NCBI RefSeq assembly: GCF_011378715.1
Contig: NZ_WTKU01000003.1
Location: forward strand, 62,001 to 126,000
Origin: Psychromonas sp. SA13A
Lineage (GTDB): Bacteria > Pseudomonadota > Gammaproteobacteria > Enterobacterales > Psychromonadaceae
Reading direction: 5' to 3'
DNA: 64,000 bases
The notes beneath the pieces were generated by a model that saw nothing but the letters and a program-made list of their open reading frames with translations, was not told where the DNA came from and did not search any database. This document shows positions 58,690 to 64,000 of this stretch, piece after piece; positions within the stretch are counted from its first letter, which is position 1, and every line of letters begins with the position of its first letter. The translations under genes were made by a program, and so were the position numbers.

Positions 58690-59907
58690 ATGATTAAACA
58701 ACAGGTTAAAATTCCTTATATTTGGTTATCTGGATTGAGCATGCTAGGTTTCCTTGCAACTGATATGTACCTCCCGGCTTTTGATGTATTACGCCAAAAT
58801 TTAGCAACAACAAATCAGATGATCGGTTGGTCATTAAGTATCTTCCTGTTAGGTATGGCGATAGGTCAGCTTATTTATGGGCCATTAAGCGAACGACTTG
58901 GTCAAAAAAAAGTGCTTATTTCTAGCTTAGCTATTTTTAGTATTGGTACAGTTATCTGTGCAATATCGGGTAATGTAGAACAATTATTAGTAGGGCGTTT
59001 TATACAATCTTTAGGTGCTGCGGGGGCGACAGTTATTTGGCAATCTTTTGTTATCGAAAAATATGATGATAAAACTTCTCAGCATATTTTTGCTACAGTT
59101 ATGCCGTTAGTCGCATTGTCTCCTGCATTAGCACCATTATTAGGCGGTTTACTTGAAGTTCAATTTGGCTGGCAGAGCATTTTTTATTGTTTACTTTTAA
59201 TTGGTGTTGTTTGGGCGATCCGAAGTAGTTTAATCGATTTTAGTAGTAATAACGTTACTCAGCAAAAGGTAACTGATCAACCTTCAATCTCGATTTTAAA
59301 ACAGTATGTTAGTATTTTAAAATCAAAAAAATTCAGCGGTAATATGATCATTTATGCGGCTTGTTCAGCAGCCTTTTTTGCATGGTTAACCGGGTCTCCT
59401 TTTGCAATGAGTGCAATGGGTTATTCAGGTACTGATATTGGTTTGAGTTATGTACCGCAAACTATCGCTTTTATCATTGGTGGATATACTTGTCGGACAT
59501 TACTAAATCGCTATAACACTGAGCAAATACTGCCATTGTTACTGAAAACTTTCATTTTAAGTGTGATTGCAACTTTTGCAGTTGCGGTGGTAGGCACTGG
59601 TAATAGTATTGTTCCCTTGCTAATTCCGATGTGTTTTATGGCAGCAGCCAACGGTGCAATTTATCCGATTGTAGCAAATAATGCATTGGTATCTTTCAAA
59701 AGTAGCAGTGCGTCAGCATCTGGCTTATTGAACTTTTTACAGATGATGTTGTGTGTACTAGCTAGCGCAATGGTGTCACTGTTCAGTGAGTATGGTGTAA
59801 TAGCCATGAGCGCAGTCATGGCATGCCAAGGGGTATTTGTTATTGTTGGTTATAGTTTGATAGCAAAAGACCGTAAAGTGACAGAATTAGAGGCTAGTGC
59901 CGCTTAA
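58690..59907 (+). CDS. punC: MFS transporter, PunC (YdhC)-like, Bcr/CflA family
   Basis: 405-residue 12-TM major facilitator. LSGLSMLGFLATDMYLPAF (TM1), GPLSERLGQKKVL (loop 2-3 motif A), VIWQSFVIEKYDDKTSQHIFATVMPLVALSPALAPLLGGLLE are near-identical in type to E. coli YdhC, now called PunC, a purine nucleoside transporter. Together with the divergent LysR gene the pair is recognisable as punR-punC. The alternative is a Bcr/CflA drug exporter. Confidence 0.85.
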   Translation: MIKQQVKIPYIWLSGLSMLGFLATDMYLPAFDVLRQNLATTNQMIGWSLSIFLLGMAIGQLIYGPLSERLGQKKVLISSLAIFSIGTVICAISGNVEQLLVGRFIQSLGAAGATVIWQSFVIEKYDDKTSQHIFATVMPLVALSPALAPLLGGLLEVQFGWQSIFYCLLLIGVVWAIRSSLIDFSSNNVTQQKVTDQPSISILKQYVSILKSKKFSGNMIIYAACSAAFFAWLTGSPFAMSAMGYSGTDIGLSYVPQTIAFIIGGYTCRTLLNRYNTEQILPLLLKTFILSVIATFAVAVVGTGNSIVPLLIPMCFMAAANGAIYPIVANNALVSFKSSSASASGLLNFLQMMLCVLASAMVSLFSEYGVIAMSAVMACQGVFVIVGYSLIAKDRKVTELEASAA

Positions 59908-60090
59908 TTTAGAGATTGTTTCCTAGCGTTTTTTATCGTACAGCAAAATCGCTAGGATATTTATTTTGTAACTTTTCTAAAAGCGCCTATGCCTCTTTTC
60001 ACTGTTTAAAGGACCTTATCGCAAGTAATAATTTACTTTTTCTTTAACTGCTTGCGAAGTTATTAGATATTGAACATAAAAATATTCAAT

Positions 60091-60131
60091 AAAAAAGACA
60101 ACCGAAATTAATGCAGGTTGTCTTTATTTAT
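60091..60131. terminator. bidirectional terminator between punC and the OYE gene
   Basis: AAAGACAACC (60094-60103) / GGTTGTCTTT (60116-60125), 10-bp stem, A-run before and T-rich after. Confidence 0.85.
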
Positions 60132-60202
60132 TGCCTTTATTTTAAGCTTGGTTTTATAGGGTATATACATACCCGTTACATAGAACAAAACCAGATCTGC
60201 TA

Positions 60203-61249
60203 TTATTTTAATTCTGTTAGCATTTCATCGCTATAAGCAAGGGTCTCTTCACCATGAATCATTTTGCTAATGTAATCTGGATTAGCAATAAACGGACGAC
60301 CAATTGCAATTAGGTCAAACTTATCGTCATTAATAGCCTCTTTTGCACTTTCAAAGCTGTAACTTCCTACACCGACTAAAGTACCCTTTGAGTAACCTGC
60401 ACGTAAATATTCAGACGTTGTTTTACCCTGTAATGAGTCAAAACGTGTGCTGTCATCGAAAATTCCACCGTGTAAGTAAGCTAAGTTTCTACTCTCAAGT
60501 TGCGCTAATAAGTAATCAAAAATAGCTTGATCGCGATTATCTTCGCTCATATTAAAGTACGCACCCGGCGTTAAACGTAATGCAGTACGATCGTTACCAA
60601 TTGCTGCGATCACCGCATCAACTACTTGTAGTGCAAAGCGAGACATATTTTCAGGTGTTTGACCGTATTCATCGCCACGTGTATTGGCTGCATAATGTAA
60701 AAATTGGTCGATCAAATAGCCATTTGCACCATGTATTTCTACACCATCAAAACCCGCTTCTATTGCATTCTCAGCCGCTTTTGCATAATCAGCTATTAAG
60801 CCTTGAATATCTTCAATCGTCGCAGCTTTAGGCGTGATATAAGTTAGCTCACGCATGCGCGGAACAGAACCTTCAACTGCAATCGCAGAAGGGGCTAACA
60901 CTTCACCATCGAAAAAGTGTGGATGTGCGACACGACCTACATGCCATATTTGCGCAAACATTTTACCGCCATTTTTATGTACGGCATCAGTGACTTTTTT
61001 CCAACCTTGAATTTGTTGTTGGGTAAATAATCCGGGAGTATTAGGGTAGCCTTGTGCATCGGGGCGAATAATAGTCGCTTCACTAATAATTAAGCCAGCA
61101 TCAGCTCGACGTGCATAATAATCAACCATATCCTGTGTAGGGACTAAATCATCATCTGCCATACAACGGGTCAGTGGTGCCATTAATACTCTATTACTTA
61201 GCGTGATCGTGTCGTTTAATTTAAACGGTGAAAGTAAATCAATAGCCAT
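60203..61249 (-). CDS. nemA: alkene reductase of the Old Yellow Enzyme family (NemA-like)
   Basis: 348-residue FMN-dependent TIM-barrel reductase. LSNRVLMAPLTRCMADDDLVPTQDMVDYYARRADAGLIISEAT start, FAQIWHVGRVAHP, and GFDGVEIHGANGYLIDQFL with the substrate-binding His/Asn pair match NemA/OYE. It reduces activated double bonds of enals, maleimides and nitro compounds using NADPH. No nemR repressor is adjacent. Confidence 0.92.
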   Translation of the reverse strand: MAIDLLSPFKLNDTITLSNRVLMAPLTRCMADDDLVPTQDMVDYYARRADAGLIISEATIIRPDAQGYPNTPGLFTQQQIQGWKKVTDAVHKNGGKMFAQIWHVGRVAHPHFFDGEVLAPSAIAVEGSVPRMRELTYITPKAATIEDIQGLIADYAKAAENAIEAGFDGVEIHGANGYLIDQFLHYAANTRGDEYGQTPENMSRFALQVVDAVIAAIGNDRTALRLTPGAYFNMSEDNRDQAIFDYLLAQLESRNLAYLHGGIFDDSTRFDSLQGKTTSEYLRAGYSKGTLVGVGSYSFESAKEAINDDKFDLIAIGRPFIANPDYISKMIHGEETLAYSDEMLTELK

Positions 61250-61816
61250 TATATGTTCCCTTGTTGTAATTAGTTGTTGTTACTAATCGTTGTAATTAAT
61301 TGTGTTAAACAAAATTATTTGTTGTAACCATAGTTAAGTAATGGGGATGGTTTAATGCTTATCAAGGCTTATTTGAATGATTGTTCAAATAAAATTGTAA
61401 AAATTTAAGATGTGTTTAAATAACCTGCGTAAAGCAATAAATTCGACTTATAAATAGTTGTCTTTTATTTGATTAAAAATTATAGGTTAATGTTTTTATC
61501 CTTTTAAAACAATAAGTAAGATTGCTTTTTTTGTGATCTTCTCTGCATTTGTAGATGTTAATTAAATGTAACCAAGCTTTTAATTAAAAAGTTACTACAA
61601 TCAATCTAGTCGTGAGTTGTGAACCCATCTTATTAATTTATCAATTGAATATGTTTGCACTACTTTTAATATCAAATCCGTTTATTTAGATTTATTTGCA
61701 GCGGATTTTGATGCTGCCCAAGCTAGGCATTAAACGAATAAGTCTGAGCATATCGAAACAGTTGAGCTACATAAGTCAGTAAATAAGCAATTAACTAAAA
61801 GCAAGCGAGTAATTAC
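61250..61816. other. intergenic region upstream of the chemoreceptor
   Basis: About 570 bp, AT-rich, with an imperfect inverted repeat AAATCCG (61674-61680) / CGGATTT (61702-61708). No FliA-type promoter is evident. No coding frame is supported. Confidence 0.4.
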
Positions 61817-63571
61817 ATGCAAAATAGTTTTAAGAAAATTCCATTCAAAGCAAAAATATTAACATTAGTTGTTGCCATCATTACGATTTCAGTAATGATT
61901 TCATTCTTAAGTGCAAATTATTATATTAAAGAATACATTTATAAAAATGACACCCAGAATATTCAAGCTCAGCTTAATCTCGTTAAAGATCAGTTGATTA
62001 ATGATTTTGAAAATAATGTAAAACTTGCTCGTAATAGTAATTTTAGTTTTACGGAAATACAAAAGGCGGTCGACTCCACTGGTTTTAGCAATATTATAAA
62101 ATATAAGTATGGGTCGGTATTTGATAAACAAGGCAGTATTGATGAGCCGTCAAACAACGAAAAATATATCGCACAAATTGCTAATGCAAAAGATCCATTA
62201 TCAATCAGTAATGTCTATTTTGAAAATCAGATCCCTTACATCAATATTACTAAAAAAGAAGCTGATGATGCCGGTGATATTTTTGTCATTGACCTTACAA
62301 AAATACGTCGTCTTTTTGAAATGTCTGCCGTAGATGGTAGTTACGTTGAATTAAAAGACTCTGTGGGCACTGTTTTATTCTCTAACAAAATAGAGGGTGA
62401 TTTAACGCCTATTAGCAATACCTTTAGCATTGAAGGTAACGAATGGGCGCTGACCGGTTACATCGATAATAGTTATATACAAGGTAATACCGATAACCTC
62501 AATAATTCCATTACTATCGCATTATTAATCGCTGCTGCCGTGATTATTCCACTTAGTGTCTTAGCTCTAAATATTGCCTTCCGTCCTGTTGTGACATTAA
62601 GAAATGTGATCACAGACTTAGCTAATGGCAGTGGTGATTTAACACATCGCCTGAAGGTGGAAACAAGTGATGATTTAGGTAAGATTGCTGATGGTATTAA
62701 TAAATTCATAGAAAACCTACAGCTTATGATGCTCGATGTTTCTCACTCTAGTGTCAACATTAACAATCAGATAAATACCTTAGAAGACTTGACCAAGTCG
62801 AGCCATCGCTTATTGCAATCGCATAGCGAAGAGATGGAAATGGCGGTGACTTCTATTCATGAAATGAGTGCGACAGCCGATGCAGTGGCAGAAAGTGCAG
62901 CTAATGCCGCGAAACAGACAGAGGCGACCAATAGCGAAGCAGAACAATCTAAAGTAGCGGTACAACAAGCTGTTCAGAGTGTCACGGATTTAGTCGATGA
63001 GGTTGAAGATACCGGCAAGACAATTATATCAATGAGTGAAGACAGTGCTCAAATTAGTAGTGTTTTGAATGTGATTGGTGAAATTGCACAGCAAACTAAT
63101 CTACTTGCATTAAATGCCGCGATAGAAGCCGCAAGAGCCGGAGAACATGGTCGTGGTTTTGCCGTGGTGGCCGATGAAGTAAGGGCACTTGCCGCAAGAA
63201 CAAGGCAGAGCACGATAGAAATTAATACTATGCTAGAAAAGTTAAGTGTTGGTTCTGAAGCTGCCGTGGTTAGTATGGATTCAACTAAACAAAGTTGCCT
63301 CAGTACTGCAACTACAACTTCTAAAGTCTCTTCTTCGCTTGATTTAGTGACTGAAGCCGTACTTAATATTAATGACTTAGTAGGGCAAATAGCAACGTCT
63401 GCAGAAGAGCAGAGTTCTGTGAGTGAAGAAATTAATCGTAATATGACGGCGATTCAAGGTATGGTCGATACACTCAGTGTTAATGGTAAAGAGACGGTCA
63501 ATAGCACCCATCATTTAACTGAATCAAATCTACAGTTAGTGGCTATTATCAATAAATTTAAACTTAAATAA
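61817..63571 (+). CDS. methyl-accepting chemotaxis protein
   Basis: 584-residue chemoreceptor: TM1 (about 12-34), periplasmic sensor (about 35-230), TM2 (about 232-255), HAMP ([25 protein letters not shown], about 256-310), and a long cytoplasmic hairpin with the hairpin tip [26 protein letters not shown] (about 420-445). No CheR-tethering pentapeptide at the C-terminus. The periplasmic domain, with [17 protein letters not shown], looks like a single Cache domain. Ligand unknown. Confidence 0.95.
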   Translation: MQNSFKKIPFKAKILTLVVAIITISVMISFLSANYYIKEYIYKNDTQNIQAQLNLVKDQLINDFENNVKLARNSNFSFTEIQKAVDSTGFSNIIKYKYGSVFDKQGSIDEPSNNEKYIAQIANAKDPLSISNVYFENQIPYINITKKEADDAGDIFVIDLTKIRRLFEMSAVDGSYVELKDSVGTVLFSNKIEGDLTPISNTFSIEGNEWALTGYIDNSYIQGNTDNLNNSITIALLIAAAVIIPLSVLALNIAFRPVVTLRNVITDLANGSGDLTHRLKVETSDDLGKIADGINKFIENLQLMMLDVSHSSVNINNQINTLEDLTKSSHRLLQSHSEEMEMAVTSIHEMSATADAVAESAANAAKQTEATNSEAEQSKVAVQQAVQSVTDLVDEVEDTGKTIISMSEDSAQISSVLNVIGEIAQQTNLLALNAAIEAARAGEHGRGFAVVADEVRALAARTRQSTIEINTMLEKLSVGSEAAVVSMDSTKQSCLSTATTTSKVSSSLDLVTEAVLNINDLVGQIATSAEEQSSVSEEINRNMTAIQGMVDTLSVNGKETVNSTHHLTESNLQLVAIINKFKLK

Positions 63572-63701
63572 TAGGACAATAACGTTGCTGGAGTGTTTAG
63601 GAAATACTTGAAGTATTGACTTAAATAGCTAAGCTTTTTTGGAATTACAGTAAAATAAAGTAATAAAACTAACTGTTATATAAGTAATTGTTATAAAAGT
63701 T

Positions 63702-63746
63702 AAATGCCGCGTTGAATATAATCCATTCAACGCGGCATTTTTATTT
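63702..63746 (+). terminator. strong terminator of the chemoreceptor gene
   Basis: AAATGCCGCGTTGAA (63702-63716) and TTCAACGCGGCATTT (63726-63740) form a perfect 15-bp stem with a 9-nt loop and a T-rich tail. Confidence 0.92.
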
Positions 63747-63851
63747 TCTGAGCAAGCTTTCCTGATTTTAGAAAAGCGATGCCATCTTAAAAAGGCATAT
63801 TATCTTAAAAGTATGCTCTGTCAAAAAGCAGTTAATAAGTCTGTGTTAATA

Positions 63852-64000
63852 TTAAGGCTCTTGATGAATAATGTAAGCTTTAGGGTAGTCTTTTTGAATA
63901 GTTTTTAATAAAGCTTCTGTTTTTGCTTCACTACTTAAAGGACCTATACGTAGATAATAGAGGTTATTTTTTTGTTCAAAAAAAGTCGCTACGTTATGTT
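63852..64000 (-). CDS. SPOR-domain protein, C-terminal end (partial)
   Basis: The minus strand is open from the window edge to a TAA at 63852-63854. The last 49 residues include FFEQKNNLYYLRIGPLSSEAKTEALLKTIQK and end HQEP: the typical end of a SPOR domain, which binds denuded septal peptidoglycan (compare YLRIGPL with the family's YRVRVGPF). The N-terminal part lies outside the window, so the type (DedD, RlpA, DamX or other) is open. Confidence 0.7.
   Translation of the reverse strand, partial: HNVATFFEQKNNLYYLRIGPLSSEAKTEALLKTIQKDYPKAYIIHQEP

Noticed and set aside
58690-59907. Drug-efflux (Bcr/CflA) as the primary call
   Set aside because: The divergent PunR-like LysR gene and close sequence likeness to YdhC favour purine nucleoside transport.

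Overview
The window looks like a chromosomal segment of a cold-adapted marine gammaproteobacterium, most likely Psychromonas or a near relative. This rests on low GC, on the core gene order (ubiG divergent from gyrA, then serC-hisC-aroA, mreBCD-maf-rng-yhdP, nitrilase-tldD, yjgA, pmbA), and on protein sequences that read like the Vibrio/Shewanella/Psychromonas group. The assignment is by recognition only. Gene starts were chosen from ribosome binding sites and family lengths.

0-24 kb is a loosely packed region of transport and stress genes. It holds a lipoprotein, yecH, a glutamate/dicarboxylate symporter, a MocR-type regulator divergent from a dctPQM TRAP transporter with a GhrA-like reductase, a thioredoxin-like gene and its broken copy, a methyltransferase, an encapsulated-ferritin-type protein without visible encapsulin, mtgA, a roughly 1 kb array of 177-bp repeats, yqhA, a DUF3360 permease, a GNAT enzyme, a DinB-fold protein, a PQQ-type sugar dehydrogenase, a repeat lipoprotein, a bile-acid-type symporter and a Fur-box-preceded DUF2061 protein.

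24-36 kb is an accessory island built from small cassettes separated by copies of a modular dispersed repeat. Full-length selO is followed by the MesX/MesD methionine synthase pair, an exported crotonase, a second divergent 3' end of selO, a TrmH-type methyltransferase, and then a very AT-rich retron-like defence cassette. That cassette has a promoter, a structured candidate ncRNA, a hairpin terminator, a reverse transcriptase, and an ATPase fused to a TOPRIM nuclease domain. It lies between two copies of the dispersed repeat in opposite orientation. This is the best candidate for an undescribed system: the reverse transcriptase keeps the YxDD active site but departs from two motifs usual in retrons.

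36-64 kb is core genome. It covers ubiquinone, DNA gyrase, serine/histidine/aromatic amino-acid synthesis, the cell-shape operon with RNase G and the AsmA-like YhdP, the TldD/PmbA protease pair, PunR/PunC-like purine transport, an Old Yellow Enzyme reductase, a chemoreceptor, and the 3' end of a SPOR-domain gene running off the right edge. No tRNA, rRNA, CRISPR array, prophage or intact transposase was seen.
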